DNA of 64,000 nucleotides from Anaspis maculata. Taxonomy: Eukaryota; Arthropoda; Insecta; Coleoptera; Scraptiidae. The position numbers and the translations under genes were made by a program. Positions 32,301 to 44,200 of the stretch are shown here, one piece after another (position 1 is the stretch's first letter; every line of letters begins with the position of its first letter). The notes under the pieces are model-generated. The model saw only the letters and a program-made list of their open reading frames with translations. It ran no database searches and had not been told where the DNA came from. The stretch is from contig OX421961.1 of the NCBI GenBank assembly GCA_949128115.1, forward strand, positions 85,729,277 through 85,793,276. The letters run 5' to 3'.

Positions 32301-33690
32301 CCTCAGAACAGCCAATAAGCGATGCTGCGCTTACGGCTAAAATTAAAACTTGCGGCTAAATAAGCTGACTGAACGCACCTTAAGCTCATGGAAGTGAAGA
32401 AGGGGAAGTTTAAATGGGTTTAGTAGTCTTACACCTTATACTTTGAACATTCTCCATATAAAAAGCAAACAATTAGTTTGATTGATCTTTGAATATTGCA
32501 AAGCTGCATTTACAGCAGTTGAAAATATATACCTACTTTATAATTGACCTTACCAATGAATTCGGATTAAAAATGGTCTTTACAAATTCTTCGCTTAATT
32601 GCCTTTGTAAGCCAGAGAAAAAAAACATGACTAAGGCTTCATCCAATCTCCGTTCATCATCATCAGGCTGTGAAAAATGTTGATCAGTTCAAGTGATTTT
32701 TTGTTTGTTTCAATTCAAAATATACCAAGGGTATCCAAGTGTTGATACTTATAGCTACATTATCCATATTTTCAACATAATGCCACCACTTATTTGGTAC
32801 GAACAAAACATCTCCTGGATTTAGGATAACTTTTCTACAGTTATCAACACCTTTACGAAACAAATAGAAATTAGAAACAATAGATTTGTAATAATCAAAT
32901 TTAAAATACATGGTACCCACCTACCTTTAAATTCTTTAAGGGTTGGACTAAAAAAGTTCAACTTCGAAAATACAGTGGATTCCTCATAAGGAATTCTGGT
33001 TGGTCGCAAGTTTTGTTCTGGAGGAAAAAGAATCCATTGTTTCCTGAAAATTATAATTTCTCACACAAGCTCATTTGCAGTTTTTGGGGCTTTGCACCTT
33101 CCAAATACCTGTGAGACCATGTTACAACCATAAATGTCAACATGGCAAGAGGTATGTGCTCCTTTTGAACCTATCCAAATAGTGGACTCTTTGGAAGTAA
33201 GATGTGGAAATCCAAAATCTTTCCAACAGATTGACTATAATGAACATAACAATAATATATAAGTTTAAAATGGGTATTCAGAAGAAACAATATACGTGTT
33301 ACACCTTCTGCAGTTCATCGGCATCTAGTAAATTGTTCATCAAATATGAGTAATCATAGTACATCCATTCTTGAGTTTCTCTTTCTGTGAATGAAAGAAA
33401 TTTTTTGAAACTGTTCCTCATCGATGTAGTGGTCGTTTCCCATTGTGGTTCCTAGTGTTACAGACAGAAACGAGTTTAAACTTTGAGAAGCTTTCGTTTG
33501 GTGTGGTTACCTTGGTAAATGAGTTTTTGCCTAAGCGGAACTGTAGTTGTTCTTCATCCTTTAAAACTTCTGACCACTTTTCCAAATCCCATTCCAGAAT
33601 TTCCCACTTTAGCACATTTTTTATAATTAGCGGCTCTTGCGTTTCTAATAAAATGTCTTTTAAATATTCGGCAGTGTTATTTGAATCCAT
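28902..33690 (-). CDS. HSPBAP1: HSPBAP1-like JmjC-domain protein (7 exons, 394 aa)
   Basis: Exons: 33690-33511, 33451-33305, 33234-33098, 33043-32925, 32850-32726, 32667-32554, 29264-28902. They sum to 1185 nt in consistent phase. The first intron is only 59 bp and the last 3.3 kb. The protein matches HSPB1-associated protein 1, a cupin/JmjC (FIH-like) putative Fe(II)/2-oxoglutarate dioxygenase. Conserved blocks are ESTIWIGSKGAHTSCHVD, PTRIPYEESTVFSK, GDVLFVPNKWWHYVEN and SINTW. The metal ligands H140, D142 and H218 are all present. The C-terminal third is charged and divergent and ends in a short conserved-looking helix (CKIVNAFTDPDVIELI), comparable to the human C-terminus. Exon 3 was extended to ...GGAAG (donor GTGCAA) because only this joins in frame to KQWILFPP. 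The enzymatic substrate is unknown. Confidence 0.93.
29355..29388. repeat. (ATT)n microsatellite
   Basis: About eleven ATT units in the last intron of the HSPBAP1-like gene. Confidence 0.9.
30828..30900. repeat. imperfect GTAGTA/CTAGTA simple repeat
   Basis: About 70 bp made of 'ggtagtagtact' and 'ctggtagtataatagtagga' variants. Low-complexity DNA with no other feature. Confidence 0.6.
31102..31559. mobile_element. MITE family 'CCACGTTT', copy 2
   Basis: The ends CCACGTTTCCCG and AAACGTGG are as in 5116-5562, and the interiors align closely ('ggacgttgccatatctatat'). AT flanks both sides, again a 2-bp duplication. Copy 2 has several small insertions relative to copy 1. Confidence 0.75.
31600..31795 (-). 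mobile_element. MITE family GTAGAATGACTTTTT, copy 2
   Basis: Reverse-orientation relative of 26381-26570. GGTAGAATGAC begins it, and the complement of GGATATCCCGT-like sequence ends it near 31795, immediately before the hairpin MITE at 31797. Confidence 0.72.
31797..31916. mobile_element. 120-bp hairpin MITE with TA duplication, copy 1
   Basis: CCGTATGATCAAAAAC starts it and the mirrored sequence ends at CATATGG (31916). TA lies on both sides (31795-31796 and 31917-31918). The arms are nearly perfect for about 48 bp ('aggctgtggcctgg'). A 63-bp relative lies at 60921-60983. Confidence 0.8.
32215..32380. mobile_element. MITE family AGGTGCGTTCAGTCAGC, copy 1 (TAA duplication)
   Basis: 166-bp palindrome-like element with long inverted ends (AGGTGCGTTCAGTCAGCTTA) and TAA on both sides (32212-32214 and 32381-32383), typical of PIF/Harbinger-like MITEs. 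Other copies lie at 43681-43846 and 57159-57324. Confidence 0.85.
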
Positions 33691-33780
33691 GGGTTGGGGA
33701 ACTTTGGCGATTTCTCTGGCAATTTTAGCGATTTTTTAAGGTTATATATCTTTGACGGACAGAATTGACAGCTGTCAATA

Positions 33781-36700
33781 GTCTTTTTCGAGCGAGTATC
33801 TTTTTGTAACCGGTTGGTTATTAGCGGTTGACATTAGATTGACAGATACTGTCATTTTTTTAACACCTGACATTTCTCGCTAGAACGTTGCGGTTATAAC
33901 TTTGGTTATCAGCATTTGGCGGGAAAAGAGGGACTGCTAGCTTCAAATAGTTACGTACTTGTACTTGTCTCTGTTACATACCGTGTACTTGAACCATTTG
34001 TAATTTAGGATAGCTTTGAAGGTGAAAAATTCAGTCATTCAGCCAATCCAGTCACTTGAATCGATGAACATGGCCCTGATTACGAATTTTGTGGATCACA
34101 CGTGTATCGTGATCACATCACACATACAATTTCTATGAAATCCTGTTTGTTTTCTTGTTCATGGTGTAATACCGAAGGAACAATAAATAGTTATATTGAA
34201 TAGGTCCCTTCGTTTCGGTTTTTTTGAGAGAAATGATGACCAAGCTGTCAAGCGCGGCAGTACCAAAGAGAATGGAATGAAAATGCCCATACTGTCGAGT
34301 GGCCCCTGTGAGGTTGAGAAAACCTACTTAGACGGACAATATGTTATAACGTTGGAATGCATGAGGTGCCGCTCAGTGCACTGCGTTGGAAACTTGTTCA
34401 TTCCCAGATATTTCTTCTCAAAACTTTCATTGTAGAATAAAAGTGTTGGTCTTCAGAAATTTATCCACCATCGCTCACCGCAGTGGGTGTAAAATTGTAA
34501 AAATTATGAATAAAAGGTAGTCTTCTCACAAAACGTTTGAAGAAAGTCCTTACTGCAGTTTCGGAAGCGTAAATAAGGGATGAATTATATGTCAAATATT
34601 CACTCCCTACTCCTTCACCACAATATTTCACAAGCTTTCACTATTTTCTCTGACGACGGAAGACTAAAGGCTCCAGAAATTGCAGTAAGAATTTTTATAA
34701 CGGTTTTGTGGGAAGACTCTGCCTTTTATTTTTAATTTCCAAAAGTGTTGGTTTTATCCTACCGGCCCTTTTCACAAATCTCACCAGCCCAGAGGAAAAA
34801 AGGGCCTGGGCTCATCCGGTGGGATTTCAAAGTTTTTTTTCGTCATCTCTATCTGTAAGCGAGAAAGAATTAAAGAAACGGTTTATAATAGAATGGAAGA
34901 TTTTTTTTCAACTATTGCGAATGTGTAGAAAATTTTATTTGCTATACAGGAAGAATCATAAATTGTGAAAACCCAGAAAAAGCAGGATACTACGACAATC
35001 TTATTGATGAATCTGTGACCCATATCTTACAAAATTTGGTAGAAGAGCTGACGAAATAGATAAAGAACATATAAAATTGAAAGCCTCATTGCTTTAGACA
35101 AAAAGTCCTGGAGTCAGACCCTATAGGTGTTTGGCGAATGCCCGAAAAGAATGATATAGCTAAATGTATGGCAGAGGTATCAGGTATGGATGTAACAGGA
35201 GTATGTAGTAAAAAACAACTTTGGTCAAGGACTGAAAGCAAAAAAGTCTACAGCATTTGTGAACGTAAATGTTTATTAAAATAATGAGAAATCAGCAACA
35301 ACAAAAAGACATCGAATGAGTATAGGTATCTACAATAACGAATTATTGAACTATTACCACTTAGATAACTTGGAATCAAAAATTGACCTCCAGTTGCACC
35401 AAGCCTTCATAATATTATCGATTCACCAACTAAACCATGGGCATTTCACTGTTGTTTGACCAACAGCACTGCGAGTTTATATTTAATTTGATGATCAAAT
35501 TTATGAGCTTGGTGAATCCAGGGGGGGGGAGGGTGTCCGCCCGCGCAGGTATGAATTTTTTCAGCAGCTTCAGGTCTGTCCACCTTACTCCGGAAATGAC
35601 TTAGCTCCTTGTCTCCCTCAAAATTTGGAGGCTAGCAGGCATCCATTGCAAAAAGTGTCTTTCTTTAGGCGCTGAAAAATACACATAAGATGATGTAGAT
35701 AAATCCAAAGCCTTTCGATTATTTGATTTGCATAATAATTACACTGGTCCAATAATTCGACCCATCACCATTTGGTGACCTCGACTTTGTCGGCCAATCT
35801 TTTAAACGAGTTGATGGATTTGAAAAATCTTACCACCAAGTAGTGGCCGCAAAATGGTGATAAGATGTGTCAAGTTATTGGAGCAGTGTATCTGGTAGTA
35901 ATAGCAGCCGGCGAGGCCTTTCTTGCAGGTCAAAATTCTTTTGAAAACAACAAAATTATGTAGGTACCTATAAGAGACAGTGACGATGTCCACAACCATG
36001 GTCCACAATTTGGTATTTGCCTGTCACCCTACCTGATGGACATCTTAGCCTGAAGGGACCTCATCTTCTGTCCTGGTCCTGGGTGCAATAAGTAGGTACG
36101 ATGTGGCGACGACTTGCTCACCCTTGAGTGAGCCTGGGATTATCACAAGGGTCTTTGACAAGGATATCAACCAGTTCTGAAAGAAACCCAGCTTCCAGTC
36201 CCAAGGCAGGAAACATATCCTCCCCCAAAATGACTATTGCCTCTCCGGAGCACTCCGGAGCCACTAAAAAATACACCTTTAAATCATATATCTACTCTAC
36301 CTACATAAATTTAAATTAAATCCAATTTTACTCCAAACTATTTTTTTTACCTACCTTTATGTTTATAAACTGGCATTATTATATGGCACAACCATTATTA
36401 TTATATGACCTGTATGTGACCGACACATGGACAACAAATCAAACAATAATAAAGCAACAAACGCGACAGTGCGACGTTGCCTAACGCCTTTGCAGGGTGC
36501 AGGGTGGGAAGGGTGCTTGAAGGGAGGGGATTACATTTTTCAAGTTTTTGACATTTCCGATCCGTGCATTTCCGTCAAACTACGATGGCCATGTTGCCAT
36601 GTTTATTCAACCTGTCGCTCTTGTGGTCTGTCGCGCTTGAAATTGTCGCGCTAACTGCCCGTAATCGTTGGTGACGTCTAACAAAAATCTTAGGTTAAAA

Positions 36701-37815
36701 TGACAAATGCCAATAATTTATCAATTTTGTCATGTCAAGGACATGTGCCTTGACCTTGTGCCATGACTAGGGTTGTGAAATTTCCGGAAATATAAAACTC
36801 GGAAATATTTCCGGAAATTTCCGGGAAATATTTCCGGTAAAATTGGAAGCGGATAGATTTTTTTCAAATGTTTGAATTGGAACAAGTACGAATTGATGAA
36901 CACAAAAATACCAAAAAGTTGGTATTTATTATTGCAAATTACAACCAACAAGAGAGGAACGACTTTTAAGATTTTTGCAGATATTATAGGTTTGCTACAA
37001 TATCTGCCTTATTTCTCTTTCTATTACCTACTTTATCAATGATTTACAATGCAATCTATAACTTACAGCCGATTTTATAATTGACTAGTAAAAAAAATGA
37101 CTCATGGATGGATATATGATTTGATTTATATCCGACGATCCAGTAAATGGATTATTTTTTTGGTAAACTTGGGGTTAGCCTTGATAATAAATAAAATCCA
37201 TCATTGAAGTTTCAAGAAAATATTAAGTAACCTAAGCAAACGACCAAAATAATTTTTATTGAGAAAAACAACATTTTTGCCGTGAGTGATTTTCATCAAT
37301 TTACTTTGCTTACTTTTCCCAGTTTCTGCTGTACAACGTCGAGTGGTTTTTACTTCCTCACTGTGCTTTCTCACAGCTTTTAAACACTTTTTCACGCACA
37401 ACACAAGAAATAAGCCGCCAGAAGACGGAAGTGGAATAGAGTTTTTGACGTTGACATTAGTAATTCGGAAAGTTCCCTAGCATTTACGCGCAAAATTTAA
37501 ATTTCGAGAAATTTCCGGATTCTTGCTTGGAAATATTTCCTGGAAATTTCAAATTTGGAAATATTTCCAACGGAAAGTTTCCACACCTCACAACACTAGC
37601 CATGACCATGACCCTTGTGCCAACCGTTGAAAACCAAAACCCAACGTCAACATAATCTCATGGCGGCGCCCGCTTGGCGTCATTTCCCCCTCTGTTATCA
37701 TCTGTCCAGCTATATTACAGGTTCGTGGTTACCGCTTATAACCAATCCTCGCTCAAACGTCAAATTCTATAACCAAGAGTAACCGGTCATGAACGGTTAC
37801 TCGCTCGAAAAAGAC
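33781..37815. mobile_element. 4.0-kb inverted-end element between divergent genes
   Basis: GTCTTTTTCGAGCGAGTA at 33781 is inverted at TACTCGCTCGAAAAAGAC ending 37815, with TA outside both ends. The match beyond 18 bp is only partial (an 'accggtt' word in both). The interior has no recognised transposase. It contains a hAT-type element at 36768-37598, a G-run near 35521, and scattered short open frames (e.g. 34196-34435) with no family match. It occupies nearly all the DNA between the HSPBAP1-like and aftiphilin starts. Confidence 0.55.
36768..37598. mobile_element. non-autonomous hAT-type element with 8-bp duplication
   Basis: TAGGGTTGTGAAA starts it and the inverted CACAACACTA ends it. GCCATGAC flanks both sides exactly (36760-36767 and 37599-37606). 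Subterminal regions are rich in 'ggaaatatttcc' palindromes on both sides (about 36785-36840 and 37510-37580). 831 bp. The only open frame (minus, 37404-37201) has no transposase motif. Confidence 0.82.
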
Positions 37816-38058
37816 TAATGCTTTGCCAACATGAGACGCGATGCTTTTGTGACGTGCCCGAAATTCCCCAAATTTGACAACTATGCTATGATGGTAGACA
37901 AGACAATGGTGGCTGCTCTTGTCAGTTTTGGTTAGCAAAACAAATTTAATTATAAAGAAATCTTGTTAACAGCTGTGTTAAGTTAACTCTTATGCGACCA
38001 ACTTTTGTTAGTTTGTGTGAAAGTGCTTTGTAAAATAATTGAAGGATCAATAGTGCAG

Positions 38059-38231
38059 GTAAAACCTTTTTATTTGCCCACTCTTTTGATGCCACAAGGT
38101 GACGGACCATATTCTATCCAATTAACATACAGGTAATAATTATTAATTTTATCAGCTGCAATCAAATGGAATTTGAAAGCCGCCCCAGGAATATTGTGGT
38201 GCAAAGATTATTGTTGAATTTATTATTCCAG
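38059..38231 (+). other. possible 5'UTR intron of aftiphilin
   Basis: TAGTGCAG|GTAAAACC at 38058/38059 and a pyrimidine-rich TTATTCCAG|ATG at 38231/38232 form a plausible GT-AG intron ending exactly at the proposed start codon. An upstream non-coding exon would then lie before 38058. If unspliced, an in-frame ATG at 38166 would add 22 residues. The shorter start is favoured because the vertebrate protein also begins a few residues before S-S-S-P-P-P. Confidence 0.4.
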
Positions 38232-41200
38232 ATGTCAAATTTGATTCCTCCTCTGTTGAGTAGTTCACCTCCACCTATTGTCGGACACCTAGATGATGAA
38301 GATGAAGACGAATTTGGTGATTTCCGTGCAGCAACGGATTCCTACGACTGTGATGGTAAGGCTCAGCGATTGACATCAAAATATTTCCAACACTCTTCTT
38401 TCAGAATTTTCTCCACCACCATCACCTCAAATATCTCCAGCTACTAAGGAGCAGAAGGCTCCCGATTTAGACATCAACAGAAACAACAGTAAAAAATTGA
38501 AAAACACAAATAATTTTGATGATTGTCAAGAAAGAATTGATAAAGACTTTCAAGATCGAAGAAAAAAAGAAAAAAGTGATTTAAACAATTCAACTGAGTC
38601 TTGTGGAGTTACAGTCAATTCTAGAGATAGTGATATAACAGAATCAACAGTAAATTCAGGCCTACCTGGCCCAGAATCCCCAGAAAGCTTTCATAAAAGG
38701 GAGTTGAAAGAAAGTGGAGCAAGTGATTTTAAGGATAGATCATCAGTTGTGGAAAGCCACTGTCACTTTCACTTTGAACCCATAATTTCAGTTGAAGTAA
38801 ATACACAGATAGAAAGTGAAATTGGTTCTTGTACTCCACATGTTCTACAAGAGCAAGACTGTTTAGAAGTTGAACAAGGGCTTAATGAAACCAGCCAAAT
38901 CTGCAGCCCACAAAAAGTTGAAGAAACTACAATCATTGATGAAAATAACATAGAAGTTGAAAGTATAGACAATGACTTTGAGAATTTCACCGACCACTTT
39001 TCAGAAGATTTAGAATCGGCTGATTTTAAAAATGTAACATCAGCACATGAGGAAGCAGGAGAATCTGAGCTTGCTTGTGACAAACTACAAAATTTGGATT
39101 TTGAAGTTCCGCAGCAAAATTTCACAAAATCTGCATCAGAAGAAGATAAATTCACTGATTTTGCTTTAGCTGCTCCGGATTTGGAAACTGTGGTAGAAGA
39201 TTTAGAACCAACAAAAGCCCATTTTAAACAATCTGCATTAAAACAGGACGAATCTAATTTTGAAGAGGTGGACAATTTTGAATTGGAAAGTTCTCAGCAA
39301 TTTCAAAGTTTTACTGAGTCTGCATTTGATGATGAAGATGACTTCACTGATTTTGCAATGCCATCTTATTCTGAAACTGTAAAGAGTTTCAAGTCAGGAA
39401 ATAAACAGGAATTTGGAAATTTTACTCAATTTGCAAGTAATGATGTAATGAATGAAGATCAGTCGACTGATGTTCCATTGGCTGCACCTCCAGACAAAGA
39501 AGATGAACCTGAATCATCTCATGATGACTTTGGCGATTTTGAATCAAATTTTCCATCAAATGATGAATTTGGTGGCTTTTCAATGCAAACTGAGTCATCA
39601 GATGTTGAACAACAAGCGATATTGTTGGATTTTGATATCAAAAATGTGTTCAGCAAGAGTGAAGCAATTGTAAAAGAAATATTTTCGATAGTATTAGTAG
39701 ATGAAGCTGATTTTGATCATGTTGACGAAACCAAGAGCAATTTTTTGTTCAATGAACTGAAGGATATAACAGAAACAAACGCCCTCACGTATCAATGGTC
39801 AAAGTCAAACAGTCAGAAAATCTTCCTCAGAGCATTGAACATTGACATGAGAAATATTGTAAGTTTTTTCACGATTACAGAGTGATAAGTTTGTATTATA
39901 AAAATACTGCTCTTGTTCTGACTTAGAAAAATGTAACGTGTGCTTCTCACTCGTAAGGTGATGCGGATTTTTTACTTATACCTGTGAAGTACGCCATTAT
40001 TAACCTGCTCTTGCATCGTGATGTTGATTTTCTAGTAGATGAAAAAAATCCCATATAAACCACGGTTGCGAAAACTGTAGTAGTTTTGGCGCCTGACATT
40101 GTAGTTACAGTATGATTATATTGTACGGGCAACTGAGTACCTACGTGCATGACATGTAGCGCCGCGGCGGAATGTGAAGTTCTTGTTGGACTTGATTCAG
40201 TTAGCGAACATTTCACTAGATGGCGCTTGTGTCCGCAAAGAAGTAGGGACCCTGATTATCACGCGACCGACCGGCCGCCGTAAGGGAACCGCATTCTGGC
40301 CTACCGTTTGTTTACTAAACGGCCTCACGGAGTCAGGCACTGACAGCTGTCGGCCTCACGGAACGCCATAGGCGTCCGTCACAAACGGGTTCTAGCTGTC
40401 AAGAGCGGTTTTATTTTGGATTTAGGTGTACAAATTCGTGTGAGGAGTGGATATTTATATTTTATATATTTATATTTGGAGCAGTGGTGGCCAAGTGGTA
40501 TAGGTGATGGCAAGCCAAACCATTCGCGCTGCCCTGCGTGGGTTCGAATCCTCCATGGATATTTTGTGCTGTCCCCGAGGTTGCATGGTAGAGCAGCTTA
40601 TGCTTATAGCTGAATGTCGCCTCGTAAAATAAGACAATTAAATAAATAAAATATGATTTGCCCGATGAGTATGTTTGGTTGTGGACATCAAGCAACAGCA
40701 CCAGACCCCGCAAATTTCCCTTTTCTCCGCTCATGATAAATTTTGACACATAGCTGAATTTTAGCCCCTCCCATCGGCCCTAAGCAACGGATGATTGCGC
40801 AACCCTTGTAGAGTGAAAGCTGTCGATAATCTAGCAACCCTACAAAAAAGGCACTTTTCGCTGCAGTCATTTTGACAACCGTCAACCAAACTATCGATCA
40901 TTTTGCAGTTGACCATGACAACAAACAAATGCACGAGAAATAAGTGTCAAAACAAGTTACCATGCCACCACGTCAAGGCGTCTGCTGTCAAAGAAGTCCA
41001 ACAAGAATTTTTTATGTTCACCACCATGGGCTCTGCATGTCCTAAGCCAAAGCGTTGACCGCTCAAGGTCATGCACATAGCCCATGCCACAGAATCCCAT
41101 ACCTTGTAATCCTTGTATAATATACAATTTTCATTTGTTTCGAAAGTGAAAAAGTTCTTTCACCTTGTCTGTAGGTTGAACTAAATTTGGTATGCTTCTT

Positions 41201-44200
41201 TAGGGTCGTTGTCTGAAAATAAGTACCTACCTTCGATGCCAGTATCAAAAAGTGTCCACTGTTGAACCTAGGTAGATCACACTGGTTTACTTGACATTTC
41301 CATCGCTTATTTCGTCGTCTACTTCTTGTGACTTCCAACAGTCTCTGACGTTCATGTGACCTAAGAGGCCTAGCAAATTCACATCTTCAACTGCTCTTTG
41401 ACACTTGGAAGAGCAAAAACAAAAAAGTTACGAATGATGCAAAATTAATTCCAGAGTTAATGCTAGCAAGTGTCATTTACTGAAATATATTTGATGTTAT
41501 TGTAGAGAAATCTTCAACTTTAATACATGTTAATTTTATTTTAAATAGATAGATAGATAGATAGATAGATGTATTTAAACTTATGAATCTGTAAAAACTA
41601 AACTTTGACACACATTGTAGATTTTCATAGATCAGGTAAAAAAATGATCCTTCAATGTAAACTGCGACACCTTCTATCTTTCTAGGTCGCGAGTGAGAGG
41701 CACTGTGTAAAATTTTTCTGAATCAGGGTAGTATTAATAAAAAATAAGCATTTGCTTAGATTTTTGAGGAGTTGCTAAGCAGACTTTCCCTAGCAACGCC
41801 TATGAAATTCAAGCAAATGCTAATGCTTATTTTTTATTAATACTACCCATTGAGAGTATTTCCTCAGAGTATTCAAAGTTAAAATCGAATCACCCTGTAT
41901 AATAATAATAAGCATTGCAATAAGTTCCTTATAATTTTTAGCTTTATGGTCCAGCGTGGAACAGTTCGATGCCGAGATACGCGGCTAATTTGAGTCTTTC
42001 ACCATTGGAGCCTGTCAGATCCGAAATACTTTCACCTGTACCTGTTCAAAATGCTGCATGTCCCTCCGGTAATGTCAGTCAGAAAAGTAGCAGTAGCAGC
42101 AGCAGTGGAACCGATATTCCCACAGCACAATTCGATTGGACAGGTTCTGGACTGGTTAATCCTTTTGATTGTAAGTATTTTTATTGATAACATTTGAAAT
42201 TTGGTTTGCATCTAGGTTGATCATTCAAGGCTAAATTGTTAACGCTAATACACTATTTTTTTTCACGCTCTCTGAAATGGATTCCTTGCTGTTCATTGCC
42301 ACTAACCCCAAACAAAACCTAATGACCTATTAAATCTAAAGATTCACAAACCTTGTTGTTAGACTTGAAAGAGTTGGTAGCGTCTTTAGATATTTCTTCT
42401 AGCTCTAATCCCCCATGTTCACAACAATCTCCTTTGCTTGCTAATAAGTTACTGGACGATTGGGATCTCTGGTTGCAATGTAAGTATATTTCATGGACAT
42501 TCAGGAAACATCACTGAGTGCGTTTCTATCGCAGCTTTGGATCCGATCGAAACTCTATCCGATCGGGTGGATCCGCTTGAAAGTGCCGATATAAACTGTC
42601 GGGATTGAGATTTCAATCGGATCGAGCAGTTCAAGTCGATCCGGTGCTTTGGTCGGCTTGACTTGAGTCGAGGGGATCGAGGCTTGCATCCGCTCGTATT
42701 TTGCCCTATGTAAACGGGATCGGATCGAAGTGACAGATGACCTACTTGTAAACAAAGCGTAATTTTCACGAAATCAAGGGATGCCTTCCAGTAATTGTAA
42801 ATAAAATACACCAAGAAAATTCAAAATTAATATCTTTTTCGGTTTGGCGAAGTTTGATGCGTTTTAAACCATGTTGTTGTCTCCCGTCAATTCTAACCTA
42901 ATTCTAGAGGAGTGAAACAGGATTGAGTGAAGCGGATCGAACGTGCGACGATAAAAACGCGCTTGACTGAAGCTACTCCGGATCCGATCGAAACTCGAGC
43001 GGATCGAAAGCTGCGATAGAAACGTAGTCACTAAGGATGTTTCTTACAAGCTTTGTAATTCAAGTTTTTATGTAAACTTCTCTAGTCACGCCAGGGTGGA
43101 ATCGCTTGAGCGAAATAGTACCTACCTGAGTAACTAGGGTCCTTGCATGATTTTTTTATTGCCTATTAATAAGTTTAGTGTAAAGTAATAAGTTATGTTT
43201 TTCTAGAATTTATTTCTGTACATAAGGATAGTCTGATGCCTATATACCCTGTCTGCCATCTGGCTGGAATTTCCACTCCTTCCTACCATTCTTTCTCCTT
43301 CCAGAAGGTTGCTCCAGCCGCTAACAGCCATTATAATAATAATTTTTCTTTCGTCTTTGGAATGGCTCTTAAAGAACGGACCAGCCATTAGATTTGTTCT
43401 TTAGTTTTCGGTTTTCGCAGGCAGCAAACATATAGTTCGTAACCATCTCGTTATTGTCTCTTTAATTATAACGGACTTCAACCTCTGGTTAAATTTCAAC
43501 CTCCAGTTGAGAGCAAATGAGGCGTTTTTTACAAAAACCCCACTTGTCAATTTCGAACATTTTGCTTCATGTGTTTCATTGAACTTCTGGATACCTCAGT
43601 ATGATTTGTGGTGTTTCTGCAGAGGCGACGTAATTTGAAATACAGCTAGAATTTTTCTACACTGGTTTTGCAGAGATTTAAGGTGCGTTCAGTCAGCTTA
43701 TTTAGCCGCAAGTTTTAATTTTAGCCATAGGCGCTGCATCGCTTATTGGCCGTTCTGAGGAGGCTGGTTCGTAAGAGTCAATAGGCGTCACTGCGCTTGC
43801 GACTAAAATTAAAACTTGCGCCTAAATAAGCTGACTGAACGCACCCATATTTAGTGAATTGGGTCTAGCATGGTCCCAAATATCCGCAATGGGCCTATTC
43901 ACCTTATTCGAAATTCCTCTGCCATCTTTTGACGATATGTTGAAGTGGAGATATCTGGGGGGATTGAGTCCCAAACCAAAATGCACCAGATTTTCTCATG
44001 TCAACTTTATTTATAATGTCAACACAACAAAAGCGCGCCCGTCGCCAGTGACATAGAAACAAAATAATATTTATCATCACTATGGTATTATTCAAGTGTT
44101 TGTAATTTGTGGTTTCTTCAGTCATTCCCATGTCATTCTCCAGTGGAATGCATAGATAAGCTAGGTATAGAATGGCAACACTGTCATATATTTGAAACTG

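Noticed and set aside
33098..33304. Alternative end of HSPBAP1 exon 3 at CACAG|GTATTT (33109)
   Set aside because: A better-looking donor, but it breaks the frame with exon 4, whereas ending at 33098 restores the conserved VFGRKQW block.
38769..39275. 168-residue minus-strand frame
   Set aside because: Antisense of aftiphilin exon 2; S-rich because the sense strand is D/E-rich.
40478..40655. tRNA-Ser gene
   Set aside because: A and B boxes are present but the cloverleaf does not close and an A-rich tail follows, so it is a SINE.
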